Source of the DNA: Bog-950 sp046329535
Lineage (GTDB): Bacteria; Bacteroidota; Bacteroidia; Chitinophagales; LD1
NCBI GenBank assembly: GCA_046329535.1
Contig: JAXLUN010000002.1
Span: 434,001-498,000, forward strand
Reading direction: 5' to 3'
DNA length: 64,000 nucleotides
Made by a program: the position numbers and the translations under genes. This document shows positions 1 through 8,402 of this stretch, piece after piece (position 1 is the stretch's first letter; every line of letters starts with the position of its first letter). A model generated the notes under the pieces. It did not search any database. It was not told the DNA's origin and saw only the letters and a list, made by a program, of their open reading frames with translations.

Positions 1-1943
1 GCATTACCTGGACACCCCGAAAGTCGGCAGCTGACGGAGGCTGGCATGCGGTAACTTATGGGGGAGGCATGTTTGTAGCAGTAGGAGACCAAGGCACAGG
101 TAACCGCGTCATGTGCAGCCCCGATGGTATAGTTTGGAAAACACAACTTAACATACCTGATTTGGATTGGTGGTGTGTGACCTATGGCAATGGAACATTT
201 GTAGCTATTGATCGCATGTACCCCGGCACCGCCAACCGGGTTATTACTTCTCCGGTGTGTTTAGCGGTTGTCAGTACCGATACACAAACTCATTGTGATG
301 CATATACCTGGACCGATGGTGTTACCTACGATGAAAGCACCGACACGGCTGTAACTTATCTAACTACCACAGGCGGCTGCGACAGTATTGTGCTGCTGAA
401 ACTAACCATTCAGCGCTCATCGGCAATAGCAACTTATACCTGCGATGCCGTAAACTGGACTTCACATAATGCGGCTGCAGCCAATACCTGGTATAGCGTA
501 GCCTACGGCCAGGATAAGTTTGCCGCCATTGCTGGCAGCGGTGTGAGTAACCGGGTAATGATCAGCTACAATGGAATCGACTGGATTTCCAAAGCTTCTG
601 CGGCCGATAATGCCTGGAGCCAGCTGACATACGGCAACGGCCGATTTGTGGCTGTAGGCATTAGCGGTAACAGTGTTATGACCAGCCCGAACGGCAACAA
701 CTGGACCCTGTATCCCGCTGCAGCCGACAACGAATGGCGTTCAGTGGCTTATGGCAACGGCCGATATGTAGCGGTAGCTTCTACCGGTACCGGTAACCGG
801 GTAATGACCAGCCCCGATGGAGCCAACTGGACTCAACGTACCTCCGCAGCCGATAATGATTGGTATGGGGTTGCCTTTGGAAACGGAAAATTTGTGGCTG
901 TGGCCAGCACCGGTACCGGCAACCGGGTAATGACCAGCACCGATGGCATTACCTGGACTATCCGCAATTCTGCCGCTGATAATGCCTGGCGTTCGGTAAC
1001 TTACGGTAACGGATTGTTTGTGGCCGTAGCCACCAGCGGCACAGGAAACCGGGTAATGACCAGTCCCGATGGTATTACCTGGACTATCCGCGCATCAGCT
1101 GCCGATAATACCTGGCGCTCGGTAACTTATGGTAACGGATTGTTTGTGGCCGTGTGCAGTAATAATAACAACAACCGGGTAATGACCAGTCCGGACGGTG
1201 TTACCTGGACCCTGCAAAATTCAGCTGCCGATAACCAGTGGTATTCGGTAACGTATGGTCAGGGCAAATTTGTAGCTGTATCTACTACCGGCACCGGCAA
1301 CCGGGTAATGGTTTCTGCGTGCGAGGAAGTACCGGTACCCTATACAGTTTCTGCCTGTGGTTCGTATACCTGGGTAAACGGCCAAACATATACGGCCAGC
1401 AACAGCTCAGACATTTATCGGTTAACCAACGTAAACGGTTGTGATAGCAGCCTGGCGGTGCTGAACCTGACCATTGAACCATTGCCTGTTCCTGTCATTT
1501 CACAAACCGGTAACACGCTGCAGGCTCCGTTGTTTTCGGCTTACCAATGGCTGTTTAATAATGCCCCCATTTCGGGAGCTGAAACAGCTACTTATACGGC
1601 TACCCAAAACGGCAATTACAGCCTGATTGCTACCAATGCTAATGGTTGTTCAGATACTTCTAATGTAATCAGCGTCACTTCGGTGGGTATTGAAAGTATC
1701 AGCAACTCAGGGGCTGCCGTTTATCCTAATCCGGCTATCAGCTTTTGTACCATCCGGGTACCAGAAAGCAACGAAGCCTTTGCCGTAACTATTACCGATG
1801 TGTTAGGACGTAAGGCGTTACCTGTTTTTTTTGTAACCGAGAAACAGACCTTGGATGTATCCACCTGGCCGACCGGGGTTTATGTGGCGCATATTGCAAA
1901 TCATTCTTCTGCTCAGTCACTCCGATTCTATATCCGGAAATAA
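1..1943 (+). CDS. T9SS-secreted propeller-repeat protein, 5'-truncated by window
   Basis: The reading frame is open from base 3, so the gene starts upstream of the window; the first in-window ATG (69) is internal. Two 42-residue repeats (consensus SAADNxWxSVxYGNGxFVAV then NRVMTSPDGITWT) lie near the start. A short linker domain containing TWTDGVTY and GCDSIV follows, and then seven more repeats at about 470-1310. Seven consecutive units suggest a seven-bladed beta-propeller (inference). A second GCDSS-type linker and an Ig-like segment follow. The C-terminus has VYPNPA about 80 residues before the end and finishes in RFYIRK, as in type A T9SS sorting domains, so export to the surface or medium is likely. 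Ligand and activity are unknown. Confidence 0.85.
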   Translation, partial: ITWTPRKSAADGGWHAVTYGGGMFVAVGDQGTGNRVMCSPDGIVWKTQLNIPDLDWWCVTYGNGTFVAIDRMYPGTANRVITSPVCLAVVSTDTQTHCDAYTWTDGVTYDESTDTAVTYLTTTGGCDSIVLLKLTIQRSSAIATYTCDAVNWTSHNAAAANTWYSVAYGQDKFAAIAGSGVSNRVMISYNGIDWISKASAADNAWSQLTYGNGRFVAVGISGNSVMTSPNGNNWTLYPAAADNEWRSVAYGNGRYVAVASTGTGNRVMTSPDGANWTQRTSAADNDWYGVAFGNGKFVAVASTGTGNRVMTSTDGITWTIRNSAADNAWRSVTYGNGLFVAVATSGTGNRVMTSPDGITWTIRASAADNTWRSVTYGNGLFVAVCSNNNNNRVMTSPDGVTWTLQNSAADNQWYSVTYGQGKFVAVSTTGTGNRVMVSACEEVPVPYTVSACGSYTWVNGQTYTASNSSDIYRLTNVNGCDSSLAVLNLTIEPLPVPVISQTGNTLQAPLFSAYQWLFNNAPISGAETATYTATQNGNYSLIATNANGCSDTSNVISVTSVGIESISNSGAAVYPNPAISFCTIRVPESNEAFAVTITDVLGRKALPVFFVTEKQTLDVSTWPTGVYVAHIANHSSAQSLRFYIRK

Positions 1944-2232
1944 CAGAAGCTGGTGTGAGGCGGTAAATTGAATGCGCGCTTTATAGGCAGTTAACCAATA
2001 GTTAAGTTTCTTTGCCCTTGCTAGTGTTTTAGCACCGCCTCTCCAATGCGTCACCAACAACTTTTTTGTTTGCTGCTGCATTTCTATAGCAGATAAATTT
2101 ACCTCCGCGAAACCGAGAAATTTTTGGTGCTAACCTTTGAAGGCATACGCAGCATGAAAGAAGCAGATGGAAAACTGGAGGAGTTGAGTGGGTTTGTGAA
2201 TCAATAGCCAAACTCGTCATTTAATAGCTTTA

Positions 2233-2700
2233 TTAAGGCATCGCTTTCAAGCTTCTTATAGTTAGGTATTGGTTCAGGATTTTTAGTAAACGCGAAATGG
2301 GTTTTACTGAAATATGGGAACAATGGATCTTTTTCGTGTATAATTCTCCATCTCTATAAAATAAAACGCGGGCAAGCATATCACTTTCTTCCCAACTATT
2401 TTTGCACTTTGTAATTCGATACGTTTTCAAGATGAAAAGATTATCCTCATTCAAATGAAAGGCATTTGAGTCTGTATCAAAACATTCAATACAACAAGAG
2501 TCTTTACGAAAAAACCTGATTGTATCTTCTCTAACAGAATACTTGCCCAACTCGCTATAATATGCTATACAAGCACCTTTATGATACACATAAGAGCTAT
2601 CAGATTTCAACTCTAATCGTCCGTTTCCCCAATAACTTCCTTCAAATTGAGCGTGTAAATGACTAGAAGATAAAAAGGCAATAATGATGAGCCGAACCAT
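2233..2700 (-). CDS. Small secreted protein of unknown function
   Basis: This 155-residue protein starts with a short hydrophobic signal-peptide-like segment (residues 3-17, ending in HAQ), so it is probably exported to the periplasm. The rest is mixed alpha/beta with several cysteines, including a CCIEC cluster near residue 70. I do not recognise a family. It stands alone between the end of the T9SS protein and a REP-like repeat region, and nothing in the context suggests a function. Codon use looks like that of the neighbours. Confidence 0.55.
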   Translation of the reverse strand: MVRLIIIAFLSSSHLHAQFEGSYWGNGRLELKSDSSYVYHKGACIAYYSELGKYSVREDTIRFFRKDSCCIECFDTDSNAFHLNEDNLFILKTYRITKCKNSWEESDMLARVLFYRDGELYTKKIHCSHISVKPISRLLKILNQYLTIRSLKAMP

Positions 2701-2756
2701 GTTGCAATGTAACTCTATTTCTCTTTTCTTCTCCGCGTAACTCTGCTAAGTTGTTC

Positions 2757-3096
2757 GACCCCTTCGGGGTCGCGCATTTTGTGTGGCGATTTTCTATAAA
2801 CCTGTCATCTCTTCGGGATGAAATGCAACGTAGAGATTTTATTTAGTCGGGATGGTTTCTTTGGTATGAAATGCAAAATAATTTTGGACGCGAAACGCAT
2901 TCATGTATTTGGTTTTGATGCCGAAGGCATCACAGGTTTATAGAAAGAATGCGAAGAAAGGAATACCGACCCGAAGGGGTCGCACAAAAACACAACCAAC
3001 AAAACGCAAACGTCCACACTTGTGCGATGTCTTCGGCATCGGAAAATTATTCAACGCAATCGTTTCTATAAACCTGTTACCCCTTCGGGGGAAATG
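2757..3096. repeat. REP-like palindrome cluster upstream of HUH transposase
   Basis: This 340 bp stretch has no convincing gene but holds at least six short hairpins closed by TTCG or GAAG loops: 2757-2771 (GACCCCTTCGGGGTC), 2803-2820, 2917-2931, 2968-2981, 3026-3040 and 3079-3091. Three hairpins carry a common flank, TTTCTATAAACCTGT: direct at 2791 and 3063, and inverted at 2932-2946. The two direct copies are followed by GAAATGCAA-type sequence. Arrays of inverted short palindromes next to a Y1 transposase gene are the signature of REP/RAYT systems. I see no matching repeat on the downstream side of the transposase. Confidence 0.7.
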
Positions 3097-3128
3097 CAAT
3101 GCACTATATTCAATTATCTAAAACAAAA

Positions 3129-3584
3129 ATGATGGCGGGCACCTTTTACATTCAAATTGTTTTTGCCGTTAAATATCGCGATGCTTTGATTCACGAATCT
3201 TGGGAAGAGCGCCTATATCAATACATCACCGGCATAGTTCAAAACAAAGAACAAAAAATGTTGGCTATCAACGGTATGCCCGACCATATCCATTTACTAA
3301 TTGGCATGAAGCCGTCTTGTTGTTTGTCTGACCTTGTTCGCGAAATCAAAAAATCTTCCACCGAATTCATTACTGAAAATAAACTTTGCAAACTCAAATT
3401 CAACTGGCAGGGCGGTTATGGTGCTTTTTCATACAACCATTCACAGTTAGATGATGTGATTGGGTACATCATAAATCAAAAGGAGCACCACAAGAAGAAA
3501 ACCTTCAAAGAAGAATACACCACCTTTCTGAAAAAGTTCAACATTGAATACGAAGAGAAATATTTGTTTGACTGGATGGATTAA
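3129..3584 (+). CDS. IS200/IS605-like Y1 (HUH) transposase, REP-associated type
   Basis: This 151-residue protein belongs to the single-strand DNA transposases with a HUH motif (HIH, residues 53-55, in PDHIHLLI) and a catalytic tyrosine (Tyr113 in GYIINQKEHH). These enzymes nick and join single-stranded DNA at hairpins through a 5'-phosphotyrosine. An ATG at 3099 would add ten residues, but the start at 3129 matches the usual N-terminus (xxGTFYIQIVFAVK). REP-like hairpins lie directly upstream, while the next gene starts 2 bp after the stop codon. There is no room for a right end, so this looks like a domesticated or REP-associated transposase rather than a complete insertion sequence. All key residues are intact. 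Confidence 0.88.
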   Translation: MMAGTFYIQIVFAVKYRDALIHESWEERLYQYITGIVQNKEQKMLAINGMPDHIHLLIGMKPSCCLSDLVREIKKSSTEFITENKLCKLKFNWQGGYGAFSYNHSQLDDVIGYIINQKEHHKKKTFKEEYTTFLKKFNIEYEEKYLFDWMD

Positions 3585-3586
3585 TT

Positions 3587-4144
3587 ATGGAAAATCTTGA
3601 CAAAAAGCATTGGATAGGCATTTGCCCTCCTATGGCAACTGAAGACCACGTTGGTATCTTCAAAAAAGAGCTGGAAGAAAGAATCGGATGGTATAGCAGC
3701 GCCAATTCAAAAGCGCATATCAGTTTCATGGAGTTCTTTGATGAAGATGGGCAATTGCATATGATGGAAGAATATCTTTCCAGATTTTGCAAAAACATCG
3801 AACCATTCAATGCTGTGTTCGATCACTTTGGAAGATTTGCAAGAGCGTATTGTTTGTTACCGGATGATGCTTCAAGGAAATTACTTGCGAATCTGATGCG
3901 ACAATTTCATAGAGGAAAACCATTTGCTAAAGAAGATTCGTTTGACAAACCACACATTTCTATAGGAAGGAAACTTTCAGAAGAACAAATAGCTGTTGCC
4001 AATGACTTGTTCTCTGCAAGGCTAATTCGCCATGGGTTTCAGTGCAATGATTTATGTATCAGAAAATTTAATCCTGTAAAGAAACAGTATGAAGTTTACA
4101 AACGATTTACTTTGTGTAAGCCGCCTGATTTGTCACTGTTTTAA
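3587..4144 (+). CDS. 2H phosphoesterase superfamily protein (2'-5' RNA ligase-like)
   Basis: The 185-residue protein has the two H-x-S motifs that define the 2H phosphoesterases: His44-Ile-Ser46 (KAHISF) and His123-Ile-Ser125 (KPHISIGR), separated by about 79 residues as expected. Members open or form 2',5'-phosphodiester or cyclic phosphate bonds in RNA or small nucleotides; the substrate here cannot be told. The ATG lies 2 bp after the transposase stop, so the two genes are probably co-transcribed. The repeat-side promoter may therefore drive this gene too. Confidence 0.8.
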   Translation: MENLDKKHWIGICPPMATEDHVGIFKKELEERIGWYSSANSKAHISFMEFFDEDGQLHMMEEYLSRFCKNIEPFNAVFDHFGRFARAYCLLPDDASRKLLANLMRQFHRGKPFAKEDSFDKPHISIGRKLSEEQIAVANDLFSARLIRHGFQCNDLCIRKFNPVKKQYEVYKRFTLCKPPDLSLF

Positions 4145-4156
4145 GCATGTGGCTCT

Positions 4157-4666
4157 TTAAATCTCTTTCCTGAAACCAATGCCGGCTATCTTTTCTCCGG
4201 TTAGTTTGGTGTGTGTAACGGTATCGGTTGTTTTTGTAAAGCCGCATTTTTCTAAAACGCGCATAGAGGTATCGTTAAAGTAAAACACAAAAGCCTCCAG
4301 TGTTTTTATGTTGTATTTCTCTTTTACTACTTCGCTAAACAGCCCTATGGCTTGGGTCATTACCCCCCGGTTCCAATGCTTTTTGCCAAGCCAGTAGCCA
4401 AACTCGCTTTTGTCTGCATCTAAACCGTAGTTAAAATGTAAGCCTATAATACCCATTAAAACACCATCGTCATTTCGAATAGCAAAGTTTTTCTGCAGTC
4501 CGTTTTCTTTTTCAAAAGCAAGTGTGTTTTGCAAAAAAATGTTGGCGTCTTCTATCGTGTATGGAAAAGGAATTACAAGCGTGTTGTCAGAAATTTCTTT
4601 ATCGCGCATGTGTTCGGTAATAGCCTCAGCATCCTTTAAATCTAATTTTGTAAGGTGAATATTCAT
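4157..4666 (-). CDS. GNAT family N-acetyltransferase (RimJ/RimL type)
   Basis: The 169-residue protein reads as a single GNAT domain of the RimJ/RimL type. It starts with LTKLDLKDAEAI (beta1-alpha1), has the GYWLGKKHWNRGVMTQAI segment that forms the acetyl-CoA pyrophosphate loop at about residues 90-107, and ends in a VLEKCGFTK motif typical of strand 6. It probably transfers acetyl from acetyl-CoA to an amino group of a protein or small molecule; the substrate cannot be inferred. It is convergent with the 2H phosphoesterase and probably a single-gene unit. Confidence 0.85.
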   Translation of the reverse strand: MNIHLTKLDLKDAEAITEHMRDKEISDNTLVIPFPYTIEDANIFLQNTLAFEKENGLQKNFAIRNDDGVLMGIIGLHFNYGLDADKSEFGYWLGKKHWNRGVMTQAIGLFSEVVKEKYNIKTLEAFVFYFNDTSMRVLEKCGFTKTTDTVTHTKLTGEKIAGIGFRKEI

Positions 4667-4706
4667 AGGTTGTTAAGGGGCTTGAGAATCTGCTTGGTAG
4701 AAGAAT

Positions 4707-5024
4707 TTACTTTTTCACCTTCCTATATGCTTTCAACTTAGCCGGATTCTGTTTAGAATGAAAAACACCCAATACCAAAACTTCTTTCTTCAACACTTTA
4801 TAAATTATCAGGTAATTGCCCCAGATAATATTTCGGTAGATATTGTTTTTTGTTGGCAGAAATCTGCACTCAGGATAAGCAAGATATTGAGGAAGAATAG
4901 AATCTACTTTTTCTACAAATCCGTTTTTAAACTTACGAGCAGCGCGCTCGGTTGCAAATTCTTTCAGGTAAGTAAACTCGGTGTGAACGGTTAATAACGC
5001 ATGAGGGGTAATTGCTATTTCCAT
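4707..5024 (-). CDS. ParE/RelE-family toxin
   Basis: The 105-residue protein resembles the RelE/ParE toxin superfamily: an N-terminal helical hairpin (residues 15-45), then the strand-rich half with IYRNIIWGNYLIIYKV and VLGVFHSKQNPAKL, a typical ParE ending. It is translationally coupled to the small gene upstream, its start codon lying within that gene's last codons (10 bp overlap), as in antitoxin-toxin operons. Whether the target is gyrase (ParE-like) or the ribosome (RelE-like) cannot be said from sequence alone. Confidence 0.8.
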   Translation of the reverse strand: MEIAITPHALLTVHTEFTYLKEFATERAARKFKNGFVEKVDSILPQYLAYPECRFLPTKNNIYRNIIWGNYLIIYKVLKKEVLVLGVFHSKQNPAKLKAYRKVKK

Positions 5025-5218
5025 TGCGCAATCTGCTTTTTAGCATCTGCCCATTTTATCTTTCCGCTTTTTTCAGATTTGCGTATCTCACTAATGATTT
5101 CGTCTTCGGTTTTAAAATTTCTTCCGGCTTGTTTTAGCCTAACATATTTCAGTGTGCGCAAATGTTCGAGCAGTGATTTTGACTCTTTGGTTTCATCTAT
5201 TTCAAGCAGGTAAGTCAT
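5015..5218 (-). CDS. Antitoxin partner of ParE-like toxin
   Basis: This 67-residue protein starts at MTYLLEIDE. A longer frame reaches 5296 but has an unlikely N-terminus, and this start leaves a normal divergent promoter gap to the next gene. The sequence is short, charged and helical, with a central KQAGRNFKTEDEII segment and a C-terminal KIKWADAKKQIAQWK tail, like other small antitoxins paired with ParE toxins in Bacteroidota. Assignment rests mainly on position, size and the 10 bp overlap with the toxin. Autorepression of the pair is expected for such operons but no operator was identified. Confidence 0.7.
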   Translation of the reverse strand: MTYLLEIDETKESKSLLEHLRTLKYVRLKQAGRNFKTEDEIISEIRKSEKSGKIKWADAKKQIAQWK

Positions 5219-5327
5219 TTTTTTCTTGTTTGTATCAAATGTAATCAGAAAATGGATTACGGGCAAAATTCGTTTTGTTATTTTACATCTTACCAATTCT
5301 CACAATACATTCGCACCGTATTTAATC

Positions 5328-5900
5328 ATGCAGCTTCAACCCGAACTAAGCGACCTGTTACAAATGGCTTACTCTGCCGAGAAAGCGGCTGCCTTTGCCT
5401 ACATCGGTCATGCCGGTTCGCTAAAAAACGAAAGGGTCAAAAAAGCCGTTCAGCAAATTGAAACCGATGAATGGAACCACAGGCGAGAAGTGCTGGCCAT
5501 CATGAATGAATACAACATTCCCGTTTCGAAATGGTATGAGTTGAAGTTTCACGTCATAGGCCGAACGATTGGTGCCAGTTGTTATGTGATAGGCTGGTTT
5601 ATGCCCATCTATTTTGCGGGCCGTTTAGAAAGCGGCAACGTGTGCGAATACATCCGCATGAAAGATTACTTCAACAAAGCCGGCATCACCAAACACGATA
5701 CGGTGCTCTACGAAATGGGCGTAAAAGAACGCGAGCACGAAGACTATTTTCTGGAACTGGTAAAAGACAGTAAACTGATGCCGCTGTTCGAAAAACTATT
5801 CGGATGGGGTGTAACAAAAAGCTTTAATGAAGTAGATGCTTCGGCTGCCGGTAAAGACCTCAACACGGTGAATACCCGTTCTTCGGGCTGCAAAACCTGA
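5328..5900 (+). CDS. Ferritin-like di-iron protein (rubrerythrin/COQ7-type fold)
   Basis: From the ATG at 5328 the protein has 190 residues; the frame is open further upstream, but that extension lacks family character. A ferritin-like four-helix bundle is suggested by Glu18 (YSAEKAAAF), the ExxH pair Glu48-His51 (ETDEWNHRRE), acidic residues near 102-107, and a second ExxH at Glu134-His137 (KEREHEDYF). These would bind a di-iron centre. Residues 72-98 are hydrophobic and could associate with the membrane, as in COQ7-type hydroxylases. The substrate is unknown. It is divergent from the toxin-antitoxin pair. Confidence 0.7.
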   Translation: MQLQPELSDLLQMAYSAEKAAAFAYIGHAGSLKNERVKKAVQQIETDEWNHRREVLAIMNEYNIPVSKWYELKFHVIGRTIGASCYVIGWFMPIYFAGRLESGNVCEYIRMKDYFNKAGITKHDTVLYEMGVKEREHEDYFLELVKDSKLMPLFEKLFGWGVTKSFNEVDASAAGKDLNTVNTRSSGCKT

Positions 5901-5903
5901 GGT

Positions 5904-6524
5904 TTATTTCCACTCAAATGTTTTCAGCAAATGGTTCAGGTCGGCTTTCACAAAGTCGAGCACCGGAGCCATGCTATCGCTGTTCGGCTGACTATAGAAA
6001 TAAAGTGCCCCGCGTATAAAGTGTCGGTTACTGTCGGTTAAGAAAAACTGTACGTTGCTGGCCGCATCGCCTCCCAGGTCGTATAAAATACCGCCAACCC
6101 CGTGGGCATTGTCCACTTTTATCTCATCGATATAATTGGCTTTCTTGGTGTGCTTGTAAGCCATTTTGTGGGCGTCTTCCACCAGCCGCTCCAGGCTCAT
6201 GGTATCGTTAATGTCTTTGTAGGTTAGGTTCAGTACGCCATTTAAAGAAGGGAAATAAACATTGAGCCAGCACTGGTCGCTGCGTAGTCTTTCGCCAAAG
6301 TAAGTGGTATCGCGCTGCACGCGGGTATACACCGGTTTTTCAAATTTAAAGGGGCATTCCTCCGGGCTATACAATTCATAAGCCCTCTGTGGAAACACCA
6401 CCCTCGGATAGGCCTTGGGCTTGGGCGAGTAATCACCATGGCAGGAAGTAAGCAGGCAGCAAACGCTGACAGGTAAAAGAAAAGCAAACGCCAGGCGGGG
6501 CCAACAAACGGGTCTAACTTTCAT
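5904..6524 (-). CDS. gldD: Gliding motility lipoprotein GldD
   Basis: The 206-residue lipoprotein has a signal peptide ending in the lipobox LTSC with Cys28 as the lipidated residue. The body matches GldD: PRVVFPQRAYELY, CPFKFEKPVY, and the C-terminal DLNHLLKTFEWK. GldD is needed for gliding and for T9SS function in Flavobacterium, though its exact role is unclear. The start overlaps the end of gldE by 11 bp, the conserved gldE-gldD order, so the two are translated from one transcript. It is convergent with the ferritin-like gene, only 3 bp apart. Confidence 0.9.
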   Translation of the reverse strand: MKVRPVCWPRLAFAFLLPVSVCCLLTSCHGDYSPKPKAYPRVVFPQRAYELYSPEECPFKFEKPVYTRVQRDTTYFGERLRSDQCWLNVYFPSLNGVLNLTYKDINDTMSLERLVEDAHKMAYKHTKKANYIDEIKVDNAHGVGGILYDLGGDAASNVQFFLTDSNRHFIRGALYFYSQPNSDSMAPVLDFVKADLNHLLKTFEWK

Positions 6525-7866
6525 GGGTCACTTTCACTTTATCAATCCGGTTATTCAACACCGATATGATGGTAAATTTATATTTCAGCAATCGCAGTTC
6601 TTCGCCATTTTTAGGTATGCGTCCGGCTGTTTCAAGAATCAAACCGGCCAGCGTTTCGGCTTCGCCTCTGGTTTCATCAAAGGTATCCGTATCCAATTCC
6701 ATATAGCGGCAAACATCTACCAGTTGAGTTTTACCGTCAAACAAAAAATTCCTGTCGTCCAGCTTGCGGAAACCTGTTTCGGTAGCTTCGTCAAACTCAT
6801 CAGTAATATCGCCCACCACTTCTTCCAGAATATCCTCCAGTGTAATAATACCCGATATGCCCCCATACTCATCTACCACCACCGCCAGGTGTTTGCGGTT
6901 CTGCTGAATTTCGCGCAACAGGTCATCTATCTTTTTGGTTTCGGGTACAAAGAACGGGTCGCGCACCAGGTTCTGCCAGCCAAAATTTTCGTCTTGATTC
7001 AGGTGCTCAATCAAATCCTTAATGTTCAGCACCCCCACTACGTTGTCGGGGTTCTCTTTATATACCGGGTAGCGGGAATAGCCGTTTTCTTTCACAAATT
7101 TCATCAGCTCATGAAAATTGTATTCATAATCAATAGACACCACCTCGGTACGTGGACGCATCACCTGCTTCACCATGATATTACCAAAGTGTACAATGCC
7201 CTTCAGCAAAGTAGCATCCTGTTTAGATTCTTTCTTCTCCACCGTAATTTCAATGGCCTTGTTTATTTCTTCAATATCAATTTCGGCATTATGTTTTTTT
7301 AATCTCTTCTCGAGTATCTGGGTGCTGCCTACCAAAACAAAATTGATGGGCTGCATAATTTTGTTGAGCAGATTGAAAAAACCGCTCATGGTGCGGGCAA
7401 TTTTTAACTTGTTATGTGAGGCATATACCTTCGGGGTAGCTTCGCCAAACAGCACCAGGAAGAAGGTCACCACAATCACGTTCCATAAAAACTCCACCAC
7501 ATAATCGGGCAGAATAAAAGTGCCTATTTCAATGTTTTGAAAGTTGAACATCTGCTTGGTTACATAGTACGAAGTAACCACCACACCAATATTAACCAGG
7601 TTGTTGCTGATTAAAATGGTAGAAAGCAGATAGCGGGGTTTATCTAACAGTTTAGCCACCCGGTTATCGGCCGCATCTTCACTCTCTCGCAGGGCATCTA
7701 CCTCTACATTGGTTAGCGAAAAGAAGGCAATTTCACTGGCCGACATCACAGCCGAGGAAGCAATCAACAACAGAATAATGAGATTGGCAATAAAAACAGA
7801 AGTATTAGGCGCATTAATCAGCGACAGAATAAGTAAAAGGGGAGAATTGACCGAACCGCTATCCAA
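6514..7866 (-). CDS. gldE: Gliding motility-associated protein GldE (CorC/HlyC family)
   Basis: The 450-residue membrane protein has the CorC/HlyC architecture: an N-terminal DUF21 domain with three to four membrane segments (about residues 20-190, starting SASEIAFFSLTNVE), a CBS pair (about 210-340, with MRPRTEVVSID and VVDEYGGISGIITLEDILEE) and a C-terminal CorC_HlyC domain. Linkage to gldD identifies it as GldE. GldE shares function with GldD in Flavobacterium and resembles metal-efflux proteins. A hairpin terminator lies between it and ssb, so transcription may start close to this gene or pass through partially. Confidence 0.9.
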   Translation of the reverse strand: MDSGSVNSPLLLILSLINAPNTSVFIANLIILLLIASSAVMSASEIAFFSLTNVEVDALRESEDAADNRVAKLLDKPRYLLSTILISNNLVNIGVVVTSYYVTKQMFNFQNIEIGTFILPDYVVEFLWNVIVVTFFLVLFGEATPKVYASHNKLKIARTMSGFFNLLNKIMQPINFVLVGSTQILEKRLKKHNAEIDIEEINKAIEITVEKKESKQDATLLKGIVHFGNIMVKQVMRPRTEVVSIDYEYNFHELMKFVKENGYSRYPVYKENPDNVVGVLNIKDLIEHLNQDENFGWQNLVRDPFFVPETKKIDDLLREIQQNRKHLAVVVDEYGGISGIITLEDILEEVVGDITDEFDEATETGFRKLDDRNFLFDGKTQLVDVCRYMELDTDTFDETRGEAETLAGLILETAGRIPKNGEELRLLKYKFTIISVLNNRIDKVKVTHES

Positions 7867-7880
7867 TTGACAAAGTTTAT

Positions 7881-7913
7881 AAAGAAAGAATCCCGCCAGT
7901 CAAGGCAGGATTC
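7881..7913 (-). terminator. Rho-independent terminator after ssb
   Basis: On the minus strand a ten-base stem, GAATCCTGCC with GGCGGGATTC (one G-U pair) and a six-base loop, is followed by TTTCTTT. It sits 20 bp past the ssb stop codon and 15 bp before the gldE start, so it should separate or attenuate ssb transcription from gldE-gldD. Confidence 0.75.
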
Positions 7914-7933
7914 AAAGATGAAAATTTAAACGT

Positions 7934-8365
7934 TTAGAATGGTAAGTCATCATCGGCAGCCGGGCTTGATGATGTGTTTTCTTCGCTGGCAGGTGCATAA
8001 GAAGGTGTGTATGAAGAGCCGTCACCACTGCTGCTGTCTTTCTTATCAAGCATCCGGAAAGTTTCTACAATAATTTCAGTCACTCTTCTCTTAACACCGT
8101 CTTTGTCATCGTACTCGCGGGTACGTATTTTGCCTTCTACAAAAACCTGACTTCCCTTTTTAAGATTCTTTTCAGCACGCTCTACCGCAAACTTGTTATT
8201 AATCTTAACGTTATGCCAATCCGTAATTTCTTTCCAGTTACCGTCTTTATCTTTATAAGATTCGGTTGTTGCCAGAGAAAATTCGGCTATAGCTCCGCCA
8301 TTTTGAAAGTGCTTTACAACAGGGTCTTTGCCCAGGCGGCCTATCAGAAATACTTTGTTTACCAT
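7934..8365 (-). CDS. ssb: Single-stranded DNA-binding protein
   Basis: The 143-residue protein starts MVNKVFLIGRLGKDP and has a complete OB fold (residues 1-105, with FSLATTESYKDKDGNW and the GSQVFVEGKIRTREY strand). A short Ser/Pro-rich linker follows, and then the acidic tip DDDLPF that recruits repair and replication partners. It coats single-stranded DNA in replication, recombination and repair as a tetramer. It lies between mutY and gldE, an order widely conserved in Bacteroidota, and ends in a clear terminator. Confidence 0.97.
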   Translation of the reverse strand: MVNKVFLIGRLGKDPVVKHFQNGGAIAEFSLATTESYKDKDGNWKEITDWHNVKINNKFAVERAEKNLKKGSQVFVEGKIRTREYDDKDGVKRRVTEIIVETFRMLDKKDSSSGDGSSYTPSYAPASEENTSSSPAADDDLPF

Positions 8366-8402
8366 AATGAAAAATTTTATTGATTGTTATGTTAGCGAGT
8401 GA

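Noticed and set aside
2097..2207. Short plus-strand frame ending ...KEADGKLEELSGFVNQ between the T9SS gene and the secreted protein gene
   Set aside because: It looks protein-like and could be the tail of a decayed gene, but it is about 36 residues after an in-frame stop, has no start in context, and I recognise no family.
2903..3121. 72-codon plus-strand frame rich in Lys/Arg within the hairpin cluster
   Set aside because: Its sequence is produced by the REP-like repeats (PKASQVYRK, TRRGRTKTQ from hairpin DNA) and it overlaps the transposase upstream region.
6523..7302. Long (259-codon) plus-strand frame antisense to gldE
   Set aside because: gldE in the other strand has complete family motifs; the antisense frame is His/Phe/Gln-rich and low in plausible domains, as expected for a shadow frame.
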